DNA of 64,000 nt from Psychrosphaera sp. F3M07 (GTDB lineage: Bacteria; Pseudomonadota; Gammaproteobacteria; Enterobacterales; Alteromonadaceae): positions 1-64,000 of the forward strand of contig NZ_JAHKPJ010000015.1 of assembly GCF_018860345.1 (NCBI RefSeq). The letters run 5' to 3'. Shown piece by piece: positions 1 through 8,706 of this stretch (the first letter of the stretch is position 1; each line of letters begins with the position of its first letter). The notes beneath the pieces were generated by a model that did no database searches, was not told the DNA's origin, and was given only the letters and a program-made list of their open reading frames with translations. The position numbers and the translations under genes are program-made.

Positions 1-2
1 GT

Positions 3-98
3 GCAGTAGGTAATGAGCAGGTATTACAAAACTTCAGTGAGAACTTACAACTAAAACGACGACCAAACTTATCGAGTTGTAGAAGATTGCTAGCTTAA
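3..98 (+). CDS. possible 3' end of an unidentified gene
   Basis: The frame starting at base 3 is open from the window edge to a TAA at 96-98 and would give 31 C-terminal residues rich in Leu, Asn, Ser and Arg. I do not recognise the protein. The piece is too short to separate a real gene end from a chance open frame. Confidence 0.2.
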   Translation, partial: AVGNEQVLQNFSENLQLKRRPNLSSCRRLLA

Positions 99-355
99 CC
101 TCCAAAAAAGCCTGTAAAAAATTAACCAAAAAGACAAAATATCAAATCAGAATCCACTGAGATAAGTGCATATCTAGCATTCAACCCAAAAGTTAAACCA
201 AGCCAAAAAGACGAGTAAAAGCGTACAATTACACTCAATATTTCAAATTAAACGTCAATTTAAAATCTACACTTTATTTTAAATTTACAAATTGTTTAAG
301 TTTAATTTAAAGTGGGTGGCAATGTTATCTTATTAATTACCTTTCAGGAGGTTTT
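99..355. other. AT-rich intergenic leader of the acetyltransferase gene
   Basis: No gene is visible. Bases 306-320 carry a short motif (TTTAAAGTGGGTGGCA-like) that recurs in inverted orientation after the next gene at 861-877 and 909-925. A strong Shine-Dalgarno AGGAGG lies at 346-351 just before the GTG start at 356. Confidence 0.4.
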
Positions 356-850
356 GTGATTCGTAATGCCGTTGCTAAGGATGCAGCTTCTATTGCTGAA
401 ATATATAATCATTATATTTCAGATACTGTGGTTACATTCGAAACAGAGATGATCCGTTCTGAGGATATTCTCAGTCGTATATCTAAAGTTCAATCCGATG
501 GTTTACCTTGGTTAATAGCTGAAGATGCTTCAGGGAAATTAATTGGGTATGCTTATGCTACTAAATGGAGAGAGCGCTTTGCTTATCGCTTTTCTGTCGA
601 AGTTACTGTTTATTTAGCGCCAACATTTATAGGTAACGGCGTAGGTTCACAGCTTTATGATGCTTTATTCTCAGAGTTGAAATCGCGTTCAATTCATTCC
701 GTGATTGGCGGGATTACATTGCCTAATCCGGCGAGTGTCGCTCTTCATGAGAAATTTGGCTTAGAAAAAGTGGCTCACTTTAAAGAGGTAGGCTTTAAAT
801 TTGAACAATGGCAAGATGTGGGTTATTGGCAAGGCGTATTAAAAGCCTAA
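356..850 (+). CDS. GNAT N-acetyltransferase, phosphinothricin/methionine-sulfone acetyltransferase type
   Basis: A 164-aa single-domain GNAT protein that probably transfers acetyl from acetyl-CoA to an amino-acid-like amine in the cytoplasm. The N-terminus (IRNA..D...IAEIYNHY) and the following TVVTFE segment match the Pat/YncA (MnaT) branch. The acetyl-CoA loop lies near residues 96-100 (GNGVG) and the C-terminal NPASVALHEKFGF-like segment is conserved in the family. GTG is chosen as start because AGGAGG lies five bases upstream. It is monocistronic and flanked by short inverted intergenic repeats. The substrate is not determined by sequence; methionine sulfoximine-like compounds are typical for the branch. 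Confidence 0.85.
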   Translation: MIRNAVAKDAASIAEIYNHYISDTVVTFETEMIRSEDILSRISKVQSDGLPWLIAEDASGKLIGYAYATKWRERFAYRFSVEVTVYLAPTFIGNGVGSQLYDALFSELKSRSIHSVIGGITLPNPASVALHEKFGLEKVAHFKEVGFKFEQWQDVGYWQGVLKA

Positions 851-851
851 C

Positions 852-950
852 AAAAATAAAAGTACCACCCACCTTTAAAACCAAATAATAAGCCAACCAA
901 AAATAAAAGTGCCACCCACCTTTAAAACCCTTAAACCCTTAAACCCTTAA
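852..950. repeat. direct repeat (CCACCCACCTTTAAAA motif) followed by TTAAACCC repeats
   Basis: Two near-identical copies of about 30 bp (852-881 and 898-927) contain the CCACCCACCTTTAAAACC core and differ at one position before the core. They run into short TTAAACCC repeats up to about 950. The core is inverted at 306-320 on the other side of the acetyltransferase gene and appears in degraded form near 3183-3200. Confidence 0.6.
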
Positions 951-1118
951 AATTAGTACTTCCAACTGTTCTTTTTGATCTTGCTTTTACTTACCACTTA
1001 CAGCTTCCAGCTGATATAAAAGAGACAATCACTTTAAACCTAATAAAAAATCGAACTTCTTGGTTTGCTGTATTCTTGCTTAATGCCTTAAAGCTATTTT
1101 TGCCTAGATACTAATATA

Positions 1119-2123
1119 TTAATTTTCCAGATCCTGTGGATATATCACGCCAAGTTGCTTACGTGTGGCATCCAGTAGTTGTTGAATCGCGAGGCTTATT
1201 TGATGGCTGACTTTACATGGTAGCAAGGTCCCTGATTGCACGTCTTGGCAAAACGCCACAATTTGCGATCGCATGGCACCTACATGATCCACTCCCTCGA
1301 TGCTGGTATTTTCCCCTGTGATTAACTCAAGCTCAAGCCGTTCAAAGAGTGAGCTTGAGTGAACGGTTAATCTGCCATTTTCCCCTTGGATCTCAATGAT
1401 GTTTTGCCCCAGGGTGATTTTGGAATAGGCTATACTGGCAAGCATATCTGGGTAGTCAAATTGTATTTCCCCCATGCCATCAACGCCGGTGCTTAGCAGC
1501 TTGCCTTGTGCCTGTAGCTTCGTAGGTAATCCAAATAGGGCAACCATAGGTGCTAGTGGATAAATGCCTAAATCCATTAATGCACCGTTTGAGAATTCGG
1601 GATTAAAGGTATTAGGTAGTTCGCCCTTTAATAATAAATCTAGGCGAGAGCTACGTTGGCAGTATTCGCCGTGGTAGCGCTCAATTTTACCAAGTTTGTT
1701 TACACATTCTTTGAAGCGATCATAAATAGGCGAGCTAAAGGCCAAAATACCTTGAGCCAATAATTTCTTTTGCTGGTTGGCATGTTCAATGAGTTCACTG
1801 AGTTGCGCCTGATTACTGCAGGCGGGTTTTTCCAACAATACGTGTTTACCCGCGAGTAGACATTGTTTGCTTTGAGCAAAGTGTAAGCTGTTTGGCGAAG
1901 CAATATAGACTGCGTCTACATCTGAGCAAGCGCATAACGCTTCAAGGCTACCAAACGAGATACCGGCATCTGGCTGGCCGTAATGTTGAGTAAACTTGGC
2001 TTGAGCTTTTGCTGGATCGCGAGAATAAATACCTACTAAATTTGCTTCGCTGCATTGCTGTAGTCCCTTGATAAAGGTATCGGTAATAAAGTTTGAACCA
2101 ATAATTGCAAATCCTACGCTCAT
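1119..2123 (-). CDS. Gfo/Idh/MocA family NAD(P)-dependent oxidoreductase
   Basis: A predicted 334-aa cytoplasmic dehydrogenase of the Gfo/Idh/MocA family, which oxidises or reduces sugars, polyols and related compounds with NAD(P). The N-terminal Rossmann segment starts at SVGFAIIGS and the conserved LLEKPA motif holds the family Lys-Pro pair. The C-terminal part is the family's substrate-binding alpha/beta domain. ATG at 2123 is chosen because AGAGGACAAGG sits just upstream; an in-frame ATG 23 codons further up would add a tail unlike the family. The substrate is unknown. The gene is bounded on both sides by members of an intergenic repeat family. Confidence 0.85.
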   Translation of the reverse strand: MSVGFAIIGSNFITDTFIKGLQQCSEANLVGIYSRDPAKAQAKFTQHYGQPDAGISFGSLEALCACSDVDAVYIASPNSLHFAQSKQCLLAGKHVLLEKPACSNQAQLSELIEHANQQKKLLAQGILAFSSPIYDRFKECVNKLGKIERYHGEYCQRSSRLDLLLKGELPNTFNPEFSNGALMDLGIYPLAPMVALFGLPTKLQAQGKLLSTGVDGMGEIQFDYPDMLASIAYSKITLGQNIIEIQGENGRLTVHSSSLFERLELELITGENTSIEGVDHVGAMRSQIVAFCQDVQSGTLLPCKVSHQISLAIQQLLDATRKQLGVIYPQDLEN

Positions 2124-2246
2124 TGCCTTGTCCTCTTGTTGACTAGTTGCAAAGGTATACAATCTTAACTCTGTAAACAAGCTTGGAATCAATAAGGTTG
2201 AATCAATAGGGGGTTCAGATCACTTTGATTTTTAAACTTAATAAAA

Positions 2247-2276
2247 AAAGCGAACTAGATAGTTCGCTTTGTTTTT
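2247..2276. terminator. hairpin terminator shared by two convergent or sequential units
   Basis: AAAGCGAACT (2247-2256) pairs perfectly with AGTTCGCTTT (2261-2270) across a 4-base loop. T-rich tracts lie on both sides, so it can end leftward transcription from the GST gene. The same GCGAACTAGAT motif recurs without a full hairpin near 3211-3221. Confidence 0.7.
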
Positions 2277-2352
2277 CTATTTTTGCTTCCGGTTTTAAGC
2301 CTTCAAGCTTACGGCTTATGACTTACAGCTGCTTCCAAGCTTCCAGCTACCC

Positions 2353-3018
2353 TTATAAAGTTTGAAAAACGCCACCGCGTTCTACTGCTTTTTGATAGGC
2401 TGGAATAGCTTCTATTTGTTTGAGATAACGAGCTATATTGGGAAAAGCGGTTAAATCCATACGGTTGCTTGACGCTTGAATTGGAAAGCTCATTTGGATG
2501 TCTGCGCCGGTTAACTCATTGCCGGTTAACCAGATGTTATCGGCAAGTGTTTTTTCTATCAGTTCTATTTGTGGTGTTAGGCGAGGGGTGATGAACATAT
2601 CCTGTATTTTCTGGCTTAACGTTTTGGCTATGGGCTTTATAAAAAATGGCATTGGATTTTTTGGCATTTTCATCATAACTAGCTTCATCACTAATAATGG
2701 CATTAATGAACCTTCTGCAAAATGTAACCAGTAGCGGTAGTCTAATAACGCTTGCCCAGTTGTTGGACGTAAACGATTTTCTGAGTCGTAACTGTCTAAC
2801 AGATATTCAATGATCGCCCCTGATTCTGCAATGGTTAAGTTACCGTCAGTGATGACAGGTGACTTTCCTAATGGATGAATCGCTTTTAGTGACACCGGTG
2901 CGGCTGAAGTTTTAGGGTCTCGTTGGTATTCTTTTATTTCATACTCAAGCCTTAGCTCTTCTAATAACCATAAAATACGTTGAGAACGTGAATTATTTAA
3001 ATGATGTACTGTGATCAT
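2353..3018 (-). CDS. glutathione S-transferase
   Basis: A 221-aa cytosolic GST. The N-terminal thioredoxin-like domain (residues 1-80) shows the N.SRSQRILWLLEEL glutathione-site motif, the cis-proline region GKSPVI and the AESGAIIEYL motif that binds the gamma-glutamyl part. An all-helical C-terminal domain follows. It conjugates or reduces electrophilic substrates with glutathione; the exact substrate cannot be told. The ATG at 3018 is preceded by AAAAAGGACTAAGT; an upstream ATG would add 23 residues before the thioredoxin fold and is less likely. Confidence 0.9.
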   Translation of the reverse strand: MITVHHLNNSRSQRILWLLEELRLEYEIKEYQRDPKTSAAPVSLKAIHPLGKSPVITDGNLTIAESGAIIEYLLDSYDSENRLRPTTGQALLDYRYWLHFAEGSLMPLLVMKLVMMKMPKNPMPFFIKPIAKTLSQKIQDMFITPRLTPQIELIEKTLADNIWLTGNELTGADIQMSFPIQASSNRMDLTAFPNIARYLKQIEAIPAYQKAVERGGVFQTL

Positions 3019-3159
3019 ACTTAGTCCTTTTTCTGAAATACGAAAGATTGTTGATGGTATTAGGTTTAATTGATGTTCTGGTGGCACAAATGGTAACTGA
3101 CGAAATTAAACATACCTTTTGACTCATGATATCTTGTTTATCCATAAAAGAGACATGCA

Positions 3160-3342
3160 TATTTTAAATTTAATATAAAAGAGACACCCATCTTTAAAAT
3201 CTAATCAAAAGCGAACTAGATACTTGGCTTGATATTCTTTTCCTTCAATCCTTAAAGCCTTCAAGATTACTGCTCTCTTGGCTCTTGATTTTACTTACCG
3301 CTTAAATCTTACGGCTTAAAGCTTAAAGCTTAAAGCTGTTTT
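3160..3342. repeat. intergenic repeat module with AAGCTTA-type repeats
   Basis: The gap holds a degraded copy of the module also seen at about 1020-1095 and 2225-2350: an ACCCATCTTTAAAA segment, then CTAAT.AAAAGCGAACTAGAT, then a C/T-rich stretch ending in repeated CTTAAAG units (3313-3338). The order of sub-motifs is the same in all three copies. No gene is visible. Confidence 0.5.
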
Positions 3343-3410
3343 AAGTTGATTGTAAATACACCTACATTTACAGTGGTTACTCTGTTAGTCAGTATCGTTC
3401 GGAGAAGGAT

Positions 3411-4070
3411 ATGAAATTTTTAGTTTTTTTGGGTAGTGTGCGTAATAGTACGCCGCCAAGTCCTGCTCGGTTAGGAGAAAGGGTGACAAAAGCGATTATT
3501 GCTTGTTTGCAAAGTCGATATGGCGAACATGACATCGAGTTGATAGATGCTTTGGATTATCAATTGGAACCTGTATTTAAACCTCACTTTGCGTATGCCA
3601 AAAGCAAAGCGCCGGTTGAGCTTAATAATTTAGCGCAGAAAATAGATTCCGCAGATGCTTACATTATGGTGAGTCCTGAATATAACCATTCAATGAGTCC
3701 AGCGTTGGCGAATTTGTTAAATCACTTTGGTAGTTCGTTATTTGCTTATAAACCAAGTGCGATTGTTACTTATTCAGCTGGGCAGTGGGGCGGTTTGCGG
3801 GCTGCTATTGGCATGCGTTCATTTTTATCAGAGTTAGGCTGTTTGCCTGTTTCGGCAATGATACATGTGCCTAAGGCTCAAGATGTGTTTATTGAAAATG
3901 GTGATGTACAGAATGGTGAAGATCAATCATCTTGGTTTGATTACTTTGCTAGAACAATCAAACAGTTGATCTGGTGGGCTGATGCGACTAAAAAACAAAG
4001 AAATGAAGTTGACCCTCACACATTAATTACAAACTTTACGTCGGCGCCTTCACAGCGAAATACCCCTTGA
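3411..4070 (+). CDS. NADPH-dependent FMN reductase / NAD(P)H quinone reductase family flavoprotein
   Basis: A 219-aa flavodoxin-like reductase. The N-terminus FLVFLGSVRNST is the FMN phosphate-binding loop and VSPEYNHSMSPALANLL (about residues 83-99) is the classic PEYN motif of the family. A GQWGG segment near residue 124 completes the flavin site. It probably reduces quinones, azo compounds or free flavin with NADPH. A clear GGAGAAGG precedes the ATG. The gene is convergent with the TonB receptor gene. Confidence 0.85.
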   Translation: MKFLVFLGSVRNSTPPSPARLGERVTKAIIACLQSRYGEHDIELIDALDYQLEPVFKPHFAYAKSKAPVELNNLAQKIDSADAYIMVSPEYNHSMSPALANLLNHFGSSLFAYKPSAIVTYSAGQWGGLRAAIGMRSFLSELGCLPVSAMIHVPKAQDVFIENGDVQNGEDQSSWFDYFARTIKQLIWWADATKKQRNEVDPHTLITNFTSAPSQRNTP

Positions 4071-4073
4071 TTA

Positions 4074-4129
4074 GATTGCCGCGGATCTTTGTTTACGTTT
4101 ATTATTTTAAACAAGGGGGCGCGGCAATC
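4074..4129. terminator. large hairpin between convergent genes
   Basis: GATTGCCGCG (4074-4083) is the exact reverse complement of CGCGGCAATC (4120-4129). Inner arms around TTTGTTTA and TAAACAA extend the stem. It lies between the stops of two convergent genes and may end transcription in both directions, although no long T-tract follows. Confidence 0.5.
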
Positions 4130-4164
4130 AAGGCGTGCATTGTTAGTTTTCACTGGTGAGAGGT

Positions 4165-6081
4165 TTACCAGTTATAGGTCGCACTTATTGTGTACTGTTG
4201 GCCGCGTCCAGGTGTTCCAGGGATCTCTTCAAACGATTCATTCCAAAGGTTATCCGCAGCAAGAGTAATGCTTAAACCATCAATCTGAGTTGGGGTGTAT
4301 GTAAACGTTAGGTGAGTGAAAAATGCATCGTCATCACCGTTACGTAATGCGTTTTCTTGTTGTTGACGCCATTCATTATCAACACGAACTTCAAGCATAT
4401 CCATAGGATTCCAAATAGCACCTAATGTTACACGGTGATCTGGATAATTTAATGCGTAAAAACTCGCGTCTATGTTGTCACCCCCAAGGGCTTGATAATA
4501 GTCTTCTGATTTTTTCAAAAAGGTGTAACTAGTAATGACTTTAGCACTGTCCAGTTGATGAGTGGTCAATAACTCTAAACCAACACTATCTATATCAACA
4601 GGGTTTGCTGAACGAGCCGTGGTCGAATTATAATTGTAAGTCCAGTCGGTTAAGCCATTATCTTGACGATAAAATATTGCCGCATCTACAGTCCAACAAT
4701 CTTGCTCTAATGCAAAACCTAACTCTGTGTTCTTGGTACTTTCACGTTTAAGTTGACGATTACTTCTAAATAACCCGCCTGTTTCGCTACCACCAATGGC
4801 GGTGTAACCTGCCACTTGGCTTGCTTCGGCGTACGAGAAATAAAGGGTTTTAGAAGCGCCGTCACTTTCGAGTTTATTCCAAGTAACATCACTAATAACA
4901 GATACGTCAGAGTCATCACGGTTGGTATCATCAAAAGCAGCACCAAGACGTAAGGTTAACGTTTCGTTTTCTGCTAATGGCATATTATATTCCGGCAGTA
5001 CACTTATCTTGTAGTACTTACGTGAAGTGAAGCTGTTTTCAAGTGTCGTTGACTCAATAGAGTCTTCTATATATTGGGCTGAGTAATTCCATGCCAATAC
5101 ATTACTTTGTGCATGACGGCCTGACAAAGCGATAGATGTAACGTCGGTTTCATGGAACGCCTGAAAAGCCTCAGGGGCTTCGCGAGAAAATACATAATGA
5201 TCTTTAAGGTTACGAGTGTATGCCGTAACTTCAAATGCGCTTTCAGTTCCACCTTCAGTTAAAGAATAGGTTTGTTTATGATTAAGCATAAACAACTGAG
5301 CACTTAAGTCTTCAGTTTCATTGACATGAAATGGCGTATACATATTAGGCCAGCCAAAAAACTTATCTTGAGAGCCAAAGAATATATCGGTCTGTGAGTT
5401 TGAATTGGATAATTGCACTCGGCCAGAAATACGCTCAAAGTCGTGATCGCCATTTTCTATTGTACCGTCACTTTGTGATTGGGATATCTCACCTTCATAA
5501 CCCAGCGTCCAGTCATTAACACCATCAAGTGGCTTACTGTATGCTGCATGCACACTTTGTAAGTTAAAACCGTTATTACCTAAACCAATCGATACACTGC
5601 CTGCTGTGTAAATAGGTTTCCAACCAAAGTCAACCGTTCCCACAGAGCTGTTCATGCCAAATAAAGCGTTATCGGCACCAGTAAGGATATTGGGGCCGCT
5701 TAACATTTGGGGAGCAATAGGTATTTCTGAAAAATAATGGCCCGTCTGTGGATCAAATAAGGTAGCACTGCCCACCCTAAATCCGGTGTTTTCGAAAATA
5801 CCACCACGGATAGTGACATCGGCCTGTGCTTCAGCCATGTTGCGCGACTGTAAATCAACCCGAGGATCATATTCTAAATTTGATACCGGAGCATCAAAGG
5901 TGCCTACTGGTTTTTTATTGGCGGTTGCTGAAGATTCAACGGTAATTTTTTCAATGCTGTTTATGGAGTCTGATTGTTTTGTTTTTTGAAGATTAACGGC
6001 ATTGGCATCATCAGATGCAATTGAAAAGCTTGATACACCACACAATAAAATCGGTAAACTAACTTGTACTATTCGGGTCAT
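4165..6081 (-). CDS. TonB-dependent outer membrane receptor
   Basis: A 638-aa protein with a Sec signal peptide (residues about 1-22), a TonB-box-like segment (SIEKITVESS, about 41-50), a plug domain with the DVTIRGGIF...GFRVG motif (about 88-104), and a long C-terminal beta-barrel rich in alternating aromatic strands that ends in an aromatic residue (YNW). It should import a scarce ligand across the outer membrane using TonB-ExbBD energy. The ligand cannot be read from the sequence. It is short for siderophore receptors and nearer in size to BtuB-type receptors. A divergent gene encodes a periplasmic solute-binding protein, which could be linked. Confidence 0.88.
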   Translation of the reverse strand: MTRIVQVSLPILLCGVSSFSIASDDANAVNLQKTKQSDSINSIEKITVESSATANKKPVGTFDAPVSNLEYDPRVDLQSRNMAEAQADVTIRGGIFENTGFRVGSATLFDPQTGHYFSEIPIAPQMLSGPNILTGADNALFGMNSSVGTVDFGWKPIYTAGSVSIGLGNNGFNLQSVHAAYSKPLDGVNDWTLGYEGEISQSQSDGTIENGDHDFERISGRVQLSNSNSQTDIFFGSQDKFFGWPNMYTPFHVNETEDLSAQLFMLNHKQTYSLTEGGTESAFEVTAYTRNLKDHYVFSREAPEAFQAFHETDVTSIALSGRHAQSNVLAWNYSAQYIEDSIESTTLENSFTSRKYYKISVLPEYNMPLAENETLTLRLGAAFDDTNRDDSDVSVISDVTWNKLESDGASKTLYFSYAEASQVAGYTAIGGSETGGLFRSNRQLKRESTKNTELGFALEQDCWTVDAAIFYRQDNGLTDWTYNYNSTTARSANPVDIDSVGLELLTTHQLDSAKVITSYTFLKKSEDYYQALGGDNIDASFYALNYPDHRVTLGAIWNPMDMLEVRVDNEWRQQQENALRNGDDDAFFTHLTFTYTPTQIDGLSITLAADNLWNESFEEIPGTPGRGQQYTISATYNW

Positions 6082-6414
6082 TTAATTTTCTCTGTTTAGA
6101 AATTTGAGTATGTCACAGTCGATGTAAATAAGCGCTTTAACAAATAAGGGTAAAATATGGACTTAATTAATCTTTATGATAAACATTAACCCTTGGTTAA
6201 CGTTCATTTTTACAATTTTGGGGGATTATATAGTAACTGTTAAAATTTTATATAACTGAGACAGCTTGTCATCCATTTATCATAGGTAAATGATATATGC
6301 GTCTAGGTTCTTGGTTAGAAATATACTTTTAAAATTTAAGGGTTTAGATTGTTAATTGCCCTAATTGTTTGATATAAACTTAGGTCAATGTAAAAGGAGC
6401 TCGTTGTTAGCGGT
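6082..6414. other. divergent promoter region, no gene seen
   Basis: This AT-rich gap separates the TonB receptor start from the solute-binding protein start. It must hold the two divergent promoters. Small palindromic bits such as GGTTAAC are present, but I cannot assign an operator. A Shine-Dalgarno AAAAGGAG lies at about 6392-6399, rather far from the ATG at 6415. Confidence 0.5.
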
Positions 6415-7128
6415 ATGAAAAAAATAAAAATAATAATATTGATCCTAATAGGGCTCTCTTTTTCTATCTCATTTAACTGTAATGCATCGGATAAAATCAT
6501 CGTTGTTACCGAATTATCGCCTCCATATCAAACTATCAATGATAATCATATTGGTGGATTCGCCACTGAAAAAGTGAAACAGTATTTAGATAGCAAAAAC
6601 ATTAACTATGACATTCAAATGTACCCTTGGGCACGGGCGTATAAATTAGCATCTAGTAAAACCGATATGATGATTTACGGGATTGCAAAAACACCCAAAC
6701 GCGAGAAGATATTTGATTGGTTAATTCCTGTTTATGAGTTTAAACCTTATTTAGTCGGCCTTGGACATAGAACAGACTTAAATATTCGTAACTTAGAACA
6801 AGCCAAGTCATTTACGATTGCGGTGCAACGTAATGACTTTTCCCATGATTATTTGTTAGAAAAAGGCTTTATTGAAAATAAGAATATTATTTTAACTAAC
6901 TCCATCGTGGACTCATGGCGTTTAGTTAAAAATGGCAAAGTCGATTTTATTGTTGAAGACATTACCTATGTGCCAACTATTAATGGAGAAAAGATTGAGC
7001 TGAATCTTTTTTCTAAATACTTTCCTTTAGATGACTTAGAAACGGTGGCTTATTTGGCTGTGAATAAATCCATGTCAAAAGAGTTAAAATCCAAACTATT
7101 CCCAGCGGTTATAGACAAAAGCAAATGA
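6415..7128 (+). CDS. periplasmic solute-binding protein, SBP_bac_3 family (orphan)
   Basis: A 237-aa secreted protein with a signal peptide (Lys-rich start, hydrophobic stretch, cleavage near NCNA-SD). The mature part begins with IIVVTELSPPYQ and continues through GGFATEKVKQYL, MYPWARAY and KTDMMIYGIAKTPKREKIFDW, typical of the orphan SBP_bac_3 proteins common in Alteromonadales that bind amino acids or similar small molecules. No permease or ATPase gene is adjacent. Its stop overlaps the start of the sulfurtransferase gene by 4 bases, so the two are probably translated together. Confidence 0.8.
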   Translation: MKKIKIIILILIGLSFSISFNCNASDKIIVVTELSPPYQTINDNHIGGFATEKVKQYLDSKNINYDIQMYPWARAYKLASSKTDMMIYGIAKTPKREKIFDWLIPVYEFKPYLVGLGHRTDLNIRNLEQAKSFTIAVQRNDFSHDYLLEKGFIENKNIILTNSIVDSWRLVKNGKVDFIVEDITYVPTINGEKIELNLFSKYFPLDDLETVAYLAVNKSMSKELKSKLFPAVIDKSK

Positions 7129-7967
7129 CCTTATTATCAAACCTAGTCACTGTTGATTGGTTAAATACTCATAAACAGGACAAAGGCATTATTGTACTAG
7201 ATGCCAGCATGCATCATTCAGTACATAGTGATGTTTCCGCATCAAATACCGTGATCCCAGACGCACTCATATTCGATTTTGAAAACGTATTTGTGGATAA
7301 ACACAACAGATTACCGAACATGATGCCGCATCAAACAGAGTTTAATCGTCAAGCTCAATTATTGGGGATAAATAACGATTCAACGATTGTTGTTTATGAC
7401 AATAAAGGCATATTTTCTTCAGCACGTGCTTGGTACATGTTTCATGTGATGGGTCATAAAAATGTCAAAATCCTCGATGGGGGATTACCAGCTTGGTTAG
7501 CCGCGGGCTTTGTCACTGAGAATTGGTATGCAACGCCAAATGGCCACGGTAACTTTTGTGGTGAACTGGTACAAACGGCATTTTGTGATGCAGATTTTAT
7601 ATTAGATAACATTGATAATAGACAGGTTTCGATTATTGATGCACGCTCAGAAGGTCGTTTTACGGGGGCTGATACAGAGCCAAGAGCGGGAATGCGTTCT
7701 GGGCATATCCCCAATTCAATTAATCTGCCTTTTACTCGTTTATTAAATGGCAATCAATTCTGTTCACCAGAAACGTTGGCTCAAACAATACAGTCTTTGG
7801 GTATTAATCCTGATCAGCAATTGGTATTTAGTTGTGGTTCGGGTGTGACGGCTTGTATACCTCTGTTCGTATTTTATAATTTGGGATATAAAAACTTGAG
7901 AGTATATGACGGCTCTTGGAGTGAATGGGGAGCCGATGAACAACTCCCAATAGCAACAGGGAAATAA
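7125..7967 (+). CDS. sseA: 3-mercaptopyruvate / thiosulfate sulfurtransferase
   Basis: A 280-aa two-domain rhodanese. The inactive N-terminal rhodanese domain covers roughly residues 8-135 and the catalytic C-terminal domain 160-275. The active-site loop reads CGSGVTA, the form typical of mercaptopyruvate sulfurtransferases rather than thiosulfate-specific rhodaneses. It moves sulfur from 3-mercaptopyruvate to thiol acceptors or cyanide. The ATG at 7125 overlaps the upstream TGA (ATGA), indicating translational coupling with the solute-binding protein gene. Confidence 0.9.
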   Translation: MTLLSNLVTVDWLNTHKQDKGIIVLDASMHHSVHSDVSASNTVIPDALIFDFENVFVDKHNRLPNMMPHQTEFNRQAQLLGINNDSTIVVYDNKGIFSSARAWYMFHVMGHKNVKILDGGLPAWLAAGFVTENWYATPNGHGNFCGELVQTAFCDADFILDNIDNRQVSIIDARSEGRFTGADTEPRAGMRSGHIPNSINLPFTRLLNGNQFCSPETLAQTIQSLGINPDQQLVFSCGSGVTACIPLFVFYNLGYKNLRVYDGSWSEWGADEQLPIATGK

Positions 7968-8687
7968 TTACTTATTTTCTAATAGCTTTTCAATTTCTGG
8001 ACGCATGATGTCTCTAATTATGACTTGTGCATCAATGTTAGGGTGAAGATTATCACGTTGCATGTATTGAGGTTTTGACGCTATTTGTTCCATGAAAAAC
8101 GGCATTAAGGGTAACTTAAACTGCTCTGATAATTGTTGGTAATTACTTTCAAATAACTGAGTGTAGCGGAACCCATAATTAGGCGGGATTTTAATTTGCA
8201 TTAATGCCACGTTGATCCCTTTGTACTGTGCCGCTTCTATCATTCCTGACAAGTTTTGTTTGATGGTCTTAATAGGAAAACCTCTTAAACCATCGTTGCC
8301 ACCAAGTTCAATAATAATCCAATCGTTAGACGTAAGTTGATGACGTTTTAATACGTTTTCTATACGAGCTAAACCACCACCTGTGGTTTCACCACTAATG
8401 CTTTCGTTAATGATGGTTATGGATTTTTGCTCGGATTTAAAGGTTTCATTTAGTAAGTTAGGCCAACTTTCAGGCAAGGTCATGCCATAACCTGCGCTAA
8501 TGCTATCGCCATAGATCATGATCTTTGTTGGTTTAGCTAACGTACTAAAACAAGTAAATATTAAAAATGTAACAATTAAAGCCTTTATAAAAGTTTTAAT
8601 TCGAGTATTTTTGTAATCAGAAGAGCCACTTAATGAACTTATTACATTTGTTGGGTCAAACCAATTATTGTTAAGAACTGTATACAT
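7968..8687 (-). CDS. tesA: TesA-type GDSL esterase / acyl-CoA thioesterase I / lysophospholipase
   Basis: A 239-aa SGNH hydrolase. Block I reads IYGDSISAGYG (nucleophile Ser), block II has the GETTGGGLAR glycine, block III the LGGNDGLRG Asn, and block V DNLHPN with the catalytic Asp-His pair. A hydrophobic segment (about residues 34-50) ending at FSTLAKP looks like a signal peptide, implying periplasmic location as in E. coli TesA. An unusual 30-residue hydrophilic stretch precedes it if the only visible ATG is the start. It is divergent from ybbA-ybbP, the same arrangement as in E. coli. Confidence 0.88.
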   Translation of the reverse strand: MYTVLNNNWFDPTNVISSLSGSSDYKNTRIKTFIKALIVTFLIFTCFSTLAKPTKIMIYGDSISAGYGMTLPESWPNLLNETFKSEQKSITIINESISGETTGGGLARIENVLKRHQLTSNDWIIIELGGNDGLRGFPIKTIKQNLSGMIEAAQYKGINVALMQIKIPPNYGFRYTQLFESNYQQLSEQFKLPLMPFFMEQIASKPQYMQRDNLHPNIDAQVIIRDIMRPEIEKLLENK

Positions 8688-8706
8688 AAATTTAGAGAGC
8701 CTAGTT

